Source: Spirochaetaceae bacterium (GTDB taxonomy: Bacteria; Spirochaetota; Leptospiria; Leptospirales; Leptonemataceae). From it: a DNA stretch of 64,000 nt. Each line of letters begins with the position of its first letter. Position 1 is the stretch's first letter. Below the pieces are notes generated by a model. It made no database searches, was not told where the DNA came from, and saw only the letters and a program-made list of their open reading frames with translations. The DNA lies in assembly GCA_002729885.1 (NCBI GenBank), contig PBUB01000002.1:301157-365156 (forward strand), in the 5' to 3' direction. Both the position numbers and the translations under genes were made by a program. Below are positions 35,444 through 44,476 of the stretch, in pieces.

Positions 35444-36265
35444 CTACTGTTGTGTGCGAACTGTGCATATGCATTCTTTGTTGTTTCTATCGAGAACACA
35501 TTTTTCCGAGGTTTTGATTGTACCTCGCTGCTCCACGGGAATTTCGCGAAGAAAGAGTCTTCTGGCTCTGGGTGCGAACCACTCGGTGCAGTAGAAATTT
35601 CTTTGAGAAGCGTACTGGTTCACTGGCATCTCACGCTCCCTGGCAGAAAACCGATACTCTGCTGATTTGCGAGGCCTCTCTGGATCATATTTTGGTCCTT
35701 TTAATTCTGGTAGGTTTAGAGTTCCGGAGCCGGACTGAGGTCTTTGCGAGCCTCTTTGCTCACGTTTTTCGCGTTGCTCGTCTTCCCACTGTCGTTCATA
35801 TTCCTTCAGCAATTCCTGGTCTACGCAATCATTACCCTTTATGCTCCAGGAGTTCGCTCTTTCTTCTGCATTTCTCACAACATCGTTGCCCCAGCCAGCT
35901 CCAATATCGCTTACGAAATTCAGGTACAGGCAACTCACGGGAGGGACGATTAGTCCGGCAACAGTATCTATAGCCAGGCCAGTATAGGTCAGGACAACCA
36001 GAATGTTTCCCCCCAATGTTGCCCGATCCTCCGGGCTTCCGGTTTCACAGTCCAGGACTCCAGCTTTTTGCATCTTTTGCTCGGTGTAGGCGATGGGGCC
36101 ACCAATAACTGTGCCGATGCCATTCATGGCGATGGTGACGCAGCCAGAATTCAGCAGAGCAATGATAACCAGAGCTACGGACTTGAGACTTGCAGTTAGT
36201 GTGAGAACAAGTTTCACGCGACTACATTTGGAGTTACGATGTGGCTTTGTAATTGGTAACCTCAT
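35444..36265 (-). CDS. Lipoprotein-like paralogue 2 of the 34.6-37.0 kb cluster
   Basis: From ATG 36265, fixed by GAGGG 6 bases upstream, the protein has a signal ending LLNSGCVTIAM. It then has GGPIAYTEQKMQKAGVLDCE, a hydrophobic segment (LVVLTYTGLAIDTVAGLIVP), a long charged Gln/Glu/Arg linker, and a C-terminus with KCVLDRNNKECICTV. The PIxYTE motif and CxC ending are shared with the upstream paralogue. It has 273 residues and begins 17 bases after the upstream paralogue ends, so the cluster is an operon. Likely an envelope lipoprotein of unknown function. Confidence 0.65.
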   Translation of the reverse strand: MRLPITKPHRNSKCSRVKLVLTLTASLKSVALVIIALLNSGCVTIAMNGIGTVIGGPIAYTEQKMQKAGVLDCETGSPEDRATLGGNILVVLTYTGLAIDTVAGLIVPPVSCLYLNFVSDIGAGWGNDVVRNAEERANSWSIKGNDCVDQELLKEYERQWEDEQREKREQRGSQRPQSGSGTLNLPELKGPKYDPERPRKSAEYRFSAREREMPVNQYASQRNFYCTEWFAPRARRLFLREIPVEQRGTIKTSEKCVLDRNNKECICTVRTQQ

Positions 36266-36282
36266 AAGCAACCCTCGGATTG

Positions 36283-36981
36283 TTACAGTCCAGATCGACT
36301 GGCAGAAGGTACATCCAGACGTTCTTCCGGATGGATTACACAGATGCACTGGCTCTTTTCATGTTTGTAACTGCATTTACTTGTGCTGGCAGCTCTAAAG
36401 TTCTCGGGAGCATACTGCTCTTTATAGAGATCCTTCGCTTCTGCCAGGAGTCGGCTGTTACATATGGCATTTGAATTTTCATCCCGGTCAAAAAAATTTC
36501 GGCCGTCCACTCGATACTCAATTACCACATCGGATCCTTCTTCCCGGCTACCATCCACGCAATAGTCCACACTGGACCAATACTCGGCGGTTTCCCGGAC
36601 TCCTCTTGCAGTTTTGAACGGTTCCTCTGATGCCACTTCGATTAAGACAAGCAATCCTGCAAAGGCCACCCAACCGTTTCCTTCAGCCAGGCCCACTCCC
36701 GTTATGGCAGGACCTAACAGGTAATCTACAAAGGCACCGGTGTAGGCCAGACCGATCACGATTCGCGCCCCTGCTGTGTATTCGCCCAGGAATTCCGGAT
36801 CATCGCAATTTCTTCCATCCAGGGCTCGTATGCCCATCTCGGTGTAGTGAATGGGGGAAGTAATTACAAAGCCCACCATTGGGAAGGTGAGGGAGCAGTT
36901 GGTTAAATTGGGAAGCAGGAATACAGTTATCAATGCAGATCTAAGGCGGTGGCCGGGCTTCCTGTTACGTTGCGGAGGCAC
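36283..36981 (-). CDS. Lipoprotein-like paralogue 1 of the 34.6-37.0 kb cluster
   Basis: This 232-residue protein starts at GTG 36981. The signal ends LLPNLTNCSLTFP with a relaxed lipobox Cys. It contains SPIHYTEMGIRALDGRNCDD, a hydrophobic stretch (VIGLAYTGAFVDYLLGPAIT), a YCVDG Cys and the C-terminal KCSYKHEKSQCICVI. The PIxYTE and CxC blocks match paralogue 2 closely. The upstream non-coding DNA has a perfect TTGACA on the minus strand near 37006-37011, but the TATAAA after it is too close (13 bases) to be a confident promoter. The function is unknown. Confidence 0.65.
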   Translation of the reverse strand: MPPQRNRKPGHRLRSALITVFLLPNLTNCSLTFPMVGFVITSPIHYTEMGIRALDGRNCDDPEFLGEYTAGARIVIGLAYTGAFVDYLLGPAITGVGLAEGNGWVAFAGLLVLIEVASEEPFKTARGVRETAEYWSSVDYCVDGSREEGSDVVIEYRVDGRNFFDRDENSNAICNSRLLAEAKDLYKEQYAPENFRAASTSKCSYKHEKSQCICVIHPEERLDVPSASRSGL

Positions 36982-37248
36982 TTCTATGTGTTTATATATA
37001 TTCTAATTGTGTCAAGCGAACTATTCGACTATATGAACTTCCATGACTTCGATTGAGGCATTGAAACACCCTGCACTGGTAATTGCCAGGGATTCAATAG
37101 CGCCGATTGAATCTTCAGGGATTAACTTTTTGGAATGGATTCTAAATCGCTCCCCGGTGAACAACTCCCAGTTGCATGAACAAAGTCCTGGATATAGCGA
37201 ACCCCTGGAGTGTTCTGGACTCTGTGGAGAGCAGACTATATAGTGGGT

Positions 37249-37599
37249 TCAGGCTGTGGCAGGAGTGTTGATTGTGCAGCGGCCCTGAAAGACCGTTCCA
37301 TCTTCAACAATGAGACTGGGAGTTATGATATCGCCAAAGAGACGACCGGTGGAAAGCAATACAACCCTGGTCTTAGCCTGAATTGATCCGCGAATTTCTC
37401 CCCCCACCACTACAATACCTGCGCGAATATCGGTATCCACGAGGCCACTCTGTCCTACCAGCACCTTGCCGTCGGTCATGATGAGACCCTTGAAATATCC
37501 GTCGATGCGGATCAGGTCCTTTACCTTGAACTCACCGCGAAATTCAGAGCCTTCGCCTATGAGGGAGTTAACGATTAACGATTCGGTGGATTCAGCCAT
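37249..37599 (-). CDS. Bactofilin
   Basis: This 116-residue protein consists of the bactofilin beta-helix: repeated short strands such as GEFKVKDLIRIDGYFKG, GKVLVGQSGLVDTDIRAG, GGEIRGSI and TGRLFGDIITPSLIVEDG. Bactofilins polymerise without nucleotide and scaffold cell-wall enzymes; in Leptospira biflexa one member sets helical pitch. The gene starts inside the last 25 bases of the M23-like gene, so the two are translationally coupled. Confidence 0.92.
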   Translation of the reverse strand: MAESTESLIVNSLIGEGSEFRGEFKVKDLIRIDGYFKGLIMTDGKVLVGQSGLVDTDIRAGIVVVGGEIRGSIQAKTRVVLLSTGRLFGDIITPSLIVEDGTVFQGRCTINTPATA

Positions 37600-38735
37600 T
37601 GTTCTTGCAGATGATTCATGAAGGCATGGGGATTGTAAGCCACCGTTCCTATATGAAGTTCATAGTAAAGCATGTTCGTGGGAGCCTGGCCCGTGCGGCC
37701 TGTAATACCAATGGGCTGACCCTTATCTACCTGATCGCCTACGCCCACATCCACCTGATCCAGGTGCGCATAAAAAGTCTTCATACCGAATCTATGCTCT
37801 ACCCAGACATGCAGTCCGAACACATCGTCGTAGTCGATGCTGATTACTTCGCCCGGTGCCGTACTTACAACCTCGGTGCCAGGAACGGTACCGATTTCAA
37901 TTCCCTGGCGAAAGACCTGCTTTCCCCGGAGAGTATCTGTTTGCCAGCCATACGGACTCAGGATATAACCCTGGGCTGGCCAGATGCTGGGAGTGTTGGT
38001 GAGCAGATTCTGCATCTCTCTGGACTTCAGTTCCGTGAGGATGCGGTCTGAAAGCTCCACCGCTCTTTTAAGATTCTCATTGTCCTGACGCGATAGAAAA
38101 AGCACTCTCTGCAATAGCTCTTCGGTTCTTGACTGATCGCAATCGGTTCCCTGAGCCTTACATTCTTCCACTGCTGTGCGAAGTTTTTCCAGCTCATCTT
38201 CCATTATGGCCTGACCGGCGCCACCCTGTGCATACGGCTCCGTTCTTTTCCCACCCAGTTTGAGGTACAGCTCTGCGATTGTATTGGAATAACGCGTAAT
38301 TGTTCCATGCAAAGGTAGGATTTCCTCCGCCATTCGAACGCTCTGCAGATTGAACTGCGAGTTGGAAAGGCCCATATCGTAGAACTGAATATCTTCTCCG
38401 GACTTGCCCACCAGGCTGAAAACAGATATGGTCATTACCACCAGAAGGGTGATGAGACCTGCACTTAAGGAATATAACGTAATATGAGCGTTGAAGATTT
38501 TTCGCTCATTATGGGGGATTACCATGATGGTAAGTTTTTCGCGCCCTTTTAGATGGACCCATTCCAGGAATTCGCGAATATCCTGCTTCCACTTATCCCA
38601 TCGAGTGGGCGGTTTCATGGGCTGTCCCGGTTCCCTTAGATAATCCTGGAGCTGGGAATAGGACATTGGGTCCGAATTCTTCTTTCGGCTTTTGCCCGTG
38701 GCCTTTCGCTGTTTGTTTGTTTTTTTCTCAGCCAT
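37575..38735 (-). CDS. Membrane-anchored M23-type (LytM) protein with degenerate active site
   Basis: The 386-residue protein has a basic, Lys-rich N-terminus, a single membrane helix at about 85-108, a helical periplasmic stalk and a C-terminal M23/LytM fold (about 265-370: QGIEIGTVPGTEVVSTAPGE, TFYAHLDQVDVGVGD, GQPIGITGRTG, YYELHIG). In active M23 peptidases the zinc site is HxxxD plus HxH. Here the first motif reads RQGIE and the last reads ELH, so most ligands are lost, as in regulatory LytM proteins such as EnvC. It probably works with the coupled bactofilin in cell-shape control. Confidence 0.85.
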   Translation of the reverse strand: MAEKKTNKQRKATGKSRKKNSDPMSYSQLQDYLREPGQPMKPPTRWDKWKQDIREFLEWVHLKGREKLTIMVIPHNERKIFNAHITLYSLSAGLITLLVVMTISVFSLVGKSGEDIQFYDMGLSNSQFNLQSVRMAEEILPLHGTITRYSNTIAELYLKLGGKRTEPYAQGGAGQAIMEDELEKLRTAVEECKAQGTDCDQSRTEELLQRVLFLSRQDNENLKRAVELSDRILTELKSREMQNLLTNTPSIWPAQGYILSPYGWQTDTLRGKQVFRQGIEIGTVPGTEVVSTAPGEVISIDYDDVFGLHVWVEHRFGMKTFYAHLDQVDVGVGDQVDKGQPIGITGRTGQAPTNMLYYELHIGTVAYNPHAFMNHLQEQWLNPPNR

Positions 38736-39076
38736 GGTCCGTTTCCCCCGAAGGGCCTCTTCCTCGCCCTTACAGCCTCTGGAAGATCAATGCCTGCACA
38801 TTCTGTACACAACCGTTTCCTGTCATTTTCATTTTCGGCTGGAAAAAGTCGGTCCTGCACGGTTCTTCCAGCCGGAAATTCAGGTTGCGGTCAAAGGGCG
38901 GCACTACCTGTTCTTGTTTCTATTTGCGTACCCCAGTACGACCCCGGGCCGGCAAAATTCCAGTCTTTTTTCCCGGGCCTGGAAACCGGAATTTTCGTTC
39001 AGATTCTTACCGGAGGTTTTCCAGAGATTCGAAGAAATCCGGATTTTAAAAAAGGTTTGCCTGTATAGAGAAGTGA
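38736..39076. other. Divergent 341-base intergenic region with inverted repeats
   Basis: This lies between the M23-like gene (minus) and the acyltransferase/dehydrogenase fusion (plus). It contains CGGCTGGAA (38836-38844) pairing with TTCCAGCCG (38866-38874), extendable by four pairs including one GU, and several TTCCAG/CTGGAA and CCCGGG elements around 38950-38990. I could not assign promoters with confidence. Open frames here lack protein features. Confidence 0.5.
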
Positions 39077-41155
39077 ATGGAGAATCCGTGGCCTATGGCA
39101 GAAAAAGATAGCAACATGGGTCAAGATGCGGAAGGCGGTGGACACACGCATGCGCCGTGGCAGCGCGAATTCTTCAAGAATGTAGAGGGCTTCACCAGAT
39201 ACGGAGTTCCGGAAGAGCGGGCCAAAGAAATACTCACTAAATTCCTCAAGCTATCGGTGAGCACTCCGTTGCCGGATGTTACCAAGACATTTCAAAATCC
39301 GGACCTTCTGGATGAAGTGGGTGTGCATACCAAACAGGATCCTCCCCTCCGAGATTTCATGGTCGAGTTTTTGACTCCGCTCATGCGAAACTTCACATTC
39401 GAAGGCAGGGAAAACGTACAGTATATTATGCCTTTGCTGGGTAAGTATCCGGTAACTTTGATCTCCAATCATATGAGTCATCTGGATGCTCCTGCAATTT
39501 ACAACATGCTCTACAATGAAGGCGGGGATGCACGTAAGATCGCAGATCAGCTGGTATTCATTGCCGGTCGTCTGGCCTTCGAACCGGACTTTGCCCGTCT
39601 GGCACTGTACATGTTCGATACGCTTCTGGTTTGCTCCAAGCTGGATATGTCAGACAATCCGGGCCTTGCAGATTTGATGACCCGTATCAATATGCGAGCC
39701 TTTCGTCAGTCTCAGCAATTGCAAAAAGAAGGGCGCATCATGTCCATCTTTCCGGAAGGCACGCGAAGCCGTACCGGGCGTTTGATATCATTTGTGGATA
39801 CAGTATATCACTATGTTGCCAATAAGATCATCATTCCGGTGACTCTGGAAGGCACCGACAATATCCTGCCTACTTCTTCTTTTCTCTTTAACGCTGCGAA
39901 AGGAAAAATGGTGCTGGGTCGACCCATCCTCGTAGGAAAACTTTCTTCGAAGCAAATGGCCGACCTACCGGATTTCGTGGATCGTCTGGATGTTCCGGAA
40001 ACTGCAGATAAGAAGCAGTATATCATTGATAATCTGGCCACCATCGTCGGGCAGAATCTACATAAGCATCGCCATGGAACCTATCGAAACCTCTATGTGG
40101 CGGACGATCCGCGAAACAAAGAGAATCGATTGATTACCCGGCCTACGAATCCAGTCCATAAAGTGGTAGTTATCGGTCATTCTCCTTATGGTACTGCCAT
40201 CGCTTCTGTACTTGCCAATAAGAACACAGACATACTGATTTATACAGACGATGCAGAGAAGGCAGCGGAGTATAACCAGCGTCGGGTGGACGGCGGATAC
40301 TTTCCATTGTTCAAGCTGCCTCCGAATATTAGCTTCACCTCCAATCCTGTAGATGTGGAGCAGGGGACGCTCTTCGTGCAGGCAGCGCGACCCTGGGAAC
40401 TGGATAAGTATTACAGCCGGTTGAAGCTCTATCTACAAAAGAGCGATGCGCCGGTGGTAAGCGTCGTCAAGGGCTTCACTGGCTCTGAAAAAGGTCTGAT
40501 TCTGGACGATCTGAGCAATGAGTATAACATCGATCCTGCCAGACATGTAGTGATGTCCGGGGCCAACTATCCAGAGCAGATCATGGAACGAAAGATTTCT
40601 GGATATGAAATGGCTGCGAATCGTCCGGAACTGGTGTCTGATCTTGCTCAGCTTTTTAGTTCGGGGTATGTATTTGTACGACCGGCCGTTAATTCTTCAG
40701 ATGTGCGAGGAGTACAGCTGGGAGGAGCTCTGAAGAATATCTATGCCCTGGCTACAGGACTTCTGGATGGCTATTACGAAAGTAGCCTGGGTGGAAACTG
40801 CGACAACTCCCTGTTCCATGTCTCCAACCGCTTCTTTCGCGAAATGACCGCCATCGGCACGGCCATGGGCGGTCAGGCAGAAACCTTCGGTGGACTTTCC
40901 GGTCTTACTGATTTGATGCTGGCCTGCTTTGGAGCCGATGCGCGGGACAGACAGTATGCTCATGATTTCGTAAATGGAAAGGCCGAGGCCGATCACAAAT
41001 CCAACGGTGTGTTCGGAGTTCGCTCTTTGCCGAATCTCATTAACTTGAATCCGGACGATTATCCTGTGGCCTTTGCAGTACATGCTGTAATGGTGAAGGG
41101 CATGGAAGGCGAAAAGGTGCTGGAAAGCATCATGTACAGTCTGCGAAAGTTCTAG
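39077..41155 (+). CDS. Bifunctional glycerol-phosphate acyltransferase / NAD(P)-dependent glycerol-3-phosphate dehydrogenase fusion
   Basis: Residues about 95-340 form a PlsC/PlsB-type acyltransferase: NHMSHLD at 130-136 is the catalytic HxxxxD motif, and FPEGTRSR at 224-231 is the phosphate-binding motif. Residues about 360-690 form a GpsA-type dehydrogenase: a Rossmann start VVVIGHSPYGTAIASVLA (glycine motif with Ser in place of the middle Gly), VVKGF, and catalytic-Lys motif GGALKNIYALATGLLDG followed by GGQAETFGGLSGLTDLML. DHAP would be reduced to glycerol-3-phosphate and acylated by one polypeptide. The start is ATG 39077 or ATG 39095. Single-domain relatives are about 250 and 330 residues. 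Confidence 0.88.
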   Translation: MENPWPMAEKDSNMGQDAEGGGHTHAPWQREFFKNVEGFTRYGVPEERAKEILTKFLKLSVSTPLPDVTKTFQNPDLLDEVGVHTKQDPPLRDFMVEFLTPLMRNFTFEGRENVQYIMPLLGKYPVTLISNHMSHLDAPAIYNMLYNEGGDARKIADQLVFIAGRLAFEPDFARLALYMFDTLLVCSKLDMSDNPGLADLMTRINMRAFRQSQQLQKEGRIMSIFPEGTRSRTGRLISFVDTVYHYVANKIIIPVTLEGTDNILPTSSFLFNAAKGKMVLGRPILVGKLSSKQMADLPDFVDRLDVPETADKKQYIIDNLATIVGQNLHKHRHGTYRNLYVADDPRNKENRLITRPTNPVHKVVVIGHSPYGTAIASVLANKNTDILIYTDDAEKAAEYNQRRVDGGYFPLFKLPPNISFTSNPVDVEQGTLFVQAARPWELDKYYSRLKLYLQKSDAPVVSVVKGFTGSEKGLILDDLSNEYNIDPARHVVMSGANYPEQIMERKISGYEMAANRPELVSDLAQLFSSGYVFVRPAVNSSDVRGVQLGGALKNIYALATGLLDGYYESSLGGNCDNSLFHVSNRFFREMTAIGTAMGGQAETFGGLSGLTDLMLACFGADARDRQYAHDFVNGKAEADHKSNGVFGVRSLPNLINLNPDDYPVAFAVHAVMVKGMEGEKVLESIMYSLRKF

Positions 41156-41627
41156 TCCAATACGTTTTTTAGTATCGCCGGATGAGCCAGTTTGTGCTGG
41201 CTCCATCCGCGCTGACAACTTTGCAATCTTATGCACCGGGGGCTGCTCTGCGCGTCGGGCTTTCGAGGAATTTCTGGAATCCGGGTTTCCATTCCTGAGG
41301 CTCCCAGAATACAGGAGCTGCCCCCAGGCGGGGACTCCCTTACTGCCTGTAGATAGCAATGTTGCTCCTTTTTCCCTTCATTAATGCTCCCGGTCCGGCA
41401 GTGAAAAGGCCATAATCCGTGTCTCCCCTGTTCCTCCGGGGGCTTTGGGCATCAGGGGAAGCGGGCAGCGGGTATTCTTTCATCCGAATAATTACGGTAC
41501 CATGGTATGGTAAACTACCGGATTTGTGACCTGGTCTCCGAGGTCTCGGAGTGTAAATTAACCTGCGAAAATCTAATTTTGGTTTGAGTATTCAACTTAA
41601 ATGTTACATTAGGACGTGGGGTAACCA
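41156..41627. other. 472-base intergenic region
   Basis: A hairpin GAGCCAG-TTTGTG-CTGGCTC at about 41185-41204 follows the fusion gene without a T-run. A perfect 7-2-7 palindrome lies at 41536-41551. The AT-rich stretch at about 41560-41610 before the kinase gene is the likely promoter area, but I see no clean -35/-10 pair. The long minus-strand open frame (40697-41359) is antisense to the fusion gene and shows no protein-like motif. Confidence 0.5.
41536..41551. promoter_or_regulatory. Perfect palindrome CTCCGAG-GT-CTCGGAG
   Basis: Seven-base arms are separated by two bases, about 77 bases before the kinase start codon. The same arms, with a longer loop, occur after the second flagellin gene (23963-23990). 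It could be an operator for the kinase operon; no regulator can be named. Confidence 0.4.
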
Positions 41628-43226
41628 TTGTGGCCCCAGAGATGCCTGATGCCGCCCTATACAGAACTACTTAATCAGCTAAGTGCCGGAGTCCAGATCA
41701 TTGATCCTGAAATGCGATATGTATTTCTGAACAGGGTTTTGCTACAGGAGATTGCTAAGTCCAGTGATGAGATGCTGAGCCGGTTCATGCATGATGTATT
41801 TCCTGGAATCGAGACCACCGAAATCTACGAGGTAATCCAGGAGGTCATAAGAACCAAAAAGAACAGGTCGGTAGTGAACGAGTTTACATTTCCTGATGGC
41901 AAAGTAAGCTATTACAGACTTGAGGTTCCGTCCATTCCGGAAGGAGCCATAGTGTTTTCCTGGGATGTTACTGATGAAAAAGAGACGGAGCTACTGCTAA
42001 GGGAAGCATCCAACCGCTGGCAGGAAGAAGCCAGTCAGCACGAAGAGACTTTACGGAAGGTTCTGGATTCGTCCCTGGATGGAGTTCAGTACTTTAAATC
42101 CGTCCGGGATCATGCAGAAAAAATAATCGATTTTGAATACGTTTTTTCCAACAAAGTGGCCTGCGATATTATCGGCAAAACGGAGCACCAGGTTCGGGGA
42201 AAGCGATTGCTGACGATTATTCCCGGCCACCTGGATATAGTATCGGAATACGGACGGTCGCTCTTCGATCTTTACAGCGAAGTGGTGGAGACCGGAATCA
42301 GCAAAGAGTTACTTTTTCATTTTGAATCCGATGGAATCGTGGGCTGGTTTTCGAATAAATCGGTGAAACTGGGTGACGGCTTTGTAGTAACCTTTTCCGT
42401 GGTGACCGAACTTGTAAATAAGAGCAAAGAACTGGAGCGCCTGAATGCCTCCCTGAAGGAAGAAGTTCAGCTCCAAATCGAAAAGAATCGTCAGAAAGAT
42501 GAGGCCTTGATTCAGCAGTCCAAGCTTGCCGCCATGGGAGACATGCTTTCTGCCATAGCCCACCAGTGGAGACAGCCATTGCATGCTGTGCTTCTGGGCA
42601 TTGAGCTCTCACGTGAAATAGTGGAAAAAAGCTGGTCCAGCATTCCTGGAGCCGATCAGCAAGAATTGAACGAACTCTACAAAGTGATTGAGGAGAGAAT
42701 CAAATATCTATCAGATACAATCGAGGACTTCCGGGATTTCTATGGTCCTTCGCAAAAGGTCCAGGACTTTGATCTGGAGGACGCCGTCCAGGCATCGGTG
42801 CGATTCTTCGAAGGCCAGTTACACAGTCGAGGTATCGTTCTTACTGTGGACGGTGTAACCAGGACTACTCTTCATGGTAATGCGAATCAGTTTCGCCAGA
42901 TATTGCTAAGTCTCATTAGCAATTCCATAGAGGCTGTATCTGCGAACGCCAGAAGCGATAAATGGATTAGTTTTCGCAAAGTGGCCGCAGATCCAGGTAC
43001 AATTTCTCTCATAGTGGAAGATAACGGCGGTGGAATTCGTAGCGACGTGATAGCCCGGATATTTGAGCCTTATTTTACAACGAAAGGGCCATCTGGAGGC
43101 ACCGGCATGGGCCTCTACATTGCCAAACTAATCTTGGAAAAGAGCTTTCATGGCACGATAGAGGCTGAAAATGGCAATGAAGGGGCCAGGTTCATTTTGA
43201 GGATACCCGTTGGAAGCAAGACCTGA
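41628..43226 (+). CDS. Sensor histidine kinase with PAS domains
   Basis: The 532-residue kinase has no membrane span. It has two PAS-like domains (about residues 8-120 and 140-265), a coiled coil (KELERLNASLKEEVQLQIEK), and a phospho-acceptor helix of the AIAHQWRQPLHAVLL type (His in HQWRQP, the HisKA variant common in proteobacterial and spirochaetal kinases). HATPase_c follows, with LISNSIEA (N box), VEDNGGGI, FEPYFTTK and GTGMGLYIAKLI. GTG 41628 or ATG 41649 could start it. It overlaps the downstream response regulator by 17 bases and so forms a two-component pair. Confidence 0.92.
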   Translation: MWPQRCLMPPYTELLNQLSAGVQIIDPEMRYVFLNRVLLQEIAKSSDEMLSRFMHDVFPGIETTEIYEVIQEVIRTKKNRSVVNEFTFPDGKVSYYRLEVPSIPEGAIVFSWDVTDEKETELLLREASNRWQEEASQHEETLRKVLDSSLDGVQYFKSVRDHAEKIIDFEYVFSNKVACDIIGKTEHQVRGKRLLTIIPGHLDIVSEYGRSLFDLYSEVVETGISKELLFHFESDGIVGWFSNKSVKLGDGFVVTFSVVTELVNKSKELERLNASLKEEVQLQIEKNRQKDEALIQQSKLAAMGDMLSAIAHQWRQPLHAVLLGIELSREIVEKSWSSIPGADQQELNELYKVIEERIKYLSDTIEDFRDFYGPSQKVQDFDLEDAVQASVRFFEGQLHSRGIVLTVDGVTRTTLHGNANQFRQILLSLISNSIEAVSANARSDKWISFRKVAADPGTISLIVEDNGGGIRSDVIARIFEPYFTTKGPSGGTGMGLYIAKLILEKSFHGTIEAENGNEGARFILRIPVGSKT

Positions 43227-43599
43227 AAAAGTAATACTTATTGTGGATGACGAGCGCGATGTTCTGCTCCTTTTTCAGATGTTAATGAAGCGAAAGGTCA
43301 GTGTGTGTCACGTGGCCACCAATGGACAGGAAGCCCTGGAAGTTATACGCAAGGTGGGGCATCTGGATTGCGTCATTACCGATATCTCAATGCCAGATAT
43401 GGATGGATTTGAGCTAAAGGAAAAGATGGATGAGTTAATTCCAGGCGTTCCTGTAATCGGAGTAACTGGCCATTCCGACGAAGACATTATGGACAGAATG
43501 CGAAAGGCGGGCTTTGAGCACATTATTGGAAAACCCGTGGATCGAGAGAAGCTACATGAGATCCTGGAAGTGGTATCTGGAGAGAGTTCTGCTCAATAA
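43210..43599 (+). CDS. Single-domain response regulator
   Basis: This 129-residue CheY-like receiver has no output domain: IVDDERD acidic pair, VITDISMPDMDGFE with the phospho-acceptor Asp at about 54, VIGVTGH (switch Thr) and IGKPV (Lys). It begins with a TTG at 43210 inside the end of the kinase gene, a frame overlap typical of translational coupling. Lacking a DNA-binding domain, it may act by protein contact, as CheY does, or relay phosphate onward. Confidence 0.92.
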   Translation: MEARPEKVILIVDDERDVLLLFQMLMKRKVSVCHVATNGQEALEVIRKVGHLDCVITDISMPDMDGFELKEKMDELIPGVPVIGVTGHSDEDIMDRMRKAGFEHIIGKPVDREKLHEILEVVSGESSAQ

Positions 43600-43689
43600 G
43601 GGACGTTAATCGTCATTATCTTCTGTATTCGCCTGTATTTGTTTCAGCCTACTGGTCATGGAAAAACCGCCGGTTTGGCCCCTTTCTCT

Positions 43690-44238
43690 TTATTTATCAG
43701 GTTCGGTCTTCTTATCTCCCATCTTCTTCGCATTGAATTCCGCTGTGCCTCCGGGAGGAATGGTTAGCCATTGCCAGTCTCCCTTCTTAACGAATCGGCA
43801 AAGATAGACAATCTGACCAACATGGTAGGAAGTATGGGAGACGGATCTCTGTATCGCAAGCGGCACGGAATGAGGTTCAGAGCGAATGTAAACCGTCCGC
43901 TGTATATCCTCATCACTCAGATTTTTCAATGTGTCCTGGAAGCAGCTCCATCCCCGGGCCCAGAGATGCATAATGGAGGCTCTATCTTCGCCGGGCAAAA
44001 TCACAAATTCATTATCTCGATCTCGATTGTCCTTTTCTCCATCCGACGTTAGAAAATCGGTCCAGCGAGAAATGAGGTTTCCACCCACATGCTTTACTGT
44101 GGCAGCGATGGATTGAGATCTGGGTCCTGGAGTATAGAAAAAATCCGTGTCATTGTCGATCTGGGACAGTGCTTTTTCGCACAACAGCCGACCCTGTGCC
44201 AGAGATGCAAGAGTGGCCTGAAGAAAGGATTCGTTCAT
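43690..44238 (-). CDS. DinB/YfiT-like putative metal-dependent protein (DUF1572)
   Basis: The 182-residue four-helix protein has the His triad of the DinB superfamily: VKHVGGNLISRW (first His) and SHTSYHVGQIVYLCRF (His pair), which bind a divalent metal. The N-terminus LLCEKALSQIDNDTDFFYTP is typical of DUF1572. Members are often thiol-transferase or hydrolase-like enzymes, and the substrate here is unknown. GGGAGG precedes ATG 44238. It is convergent with the response regulator, with a small AAACC/GGTTT hairpin (43664-43676) between them. Confidence 0.82.
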   Translation of the reverse strand: MNESFLQATLASLAQGRLLCEKALSQIDNDTDFFYTPGPRSQSIAATVKHVGGNLISRWTDFLTSDGEKDNRDRDNEFVILPGEDRASIMHLWARGWSCFQDTLKNLSDEDIQRTVYIRSEPHSVPLAIQRSVSHTSYHVGQIVYLCRFVKKGDWQWLTIPPGGTAEFNAKKMGDKKTEPDK

Positions 44239-44476
44239 TTTGCTGCCTCCCGAGCATTTCCCTCAGATGAAACATGGAACCGAAATATCCGTATCTGAAT
44301 TTCGCAAATGCTCATTTTAAAATTCCTATACCCGATGCATTAGATATCTTAGAAATCGATGGCGTAAACTGTTAATTGCCGGGTTAGAATAGGATTCTGA
44401 CTCTTTTTTGTCCTTTCCTCTTTACAGCGAGTATCCTTCCGATATGCTGCTCGACATCAAAAAATGGAGAAACCGA

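Noticed and set aside
37006..37011. Perfect TTGACA box upstream of the first lipoprotein paralogue
   Set aside because: The nearest TATAAA is only 13 bases downstream, too short for a sigma-70 promoter.
37043..37243. 66-residue plus-strand frame
   Set aside because: No Shine-Dalgarno or domain and it lies in an intergenic region; not supported.
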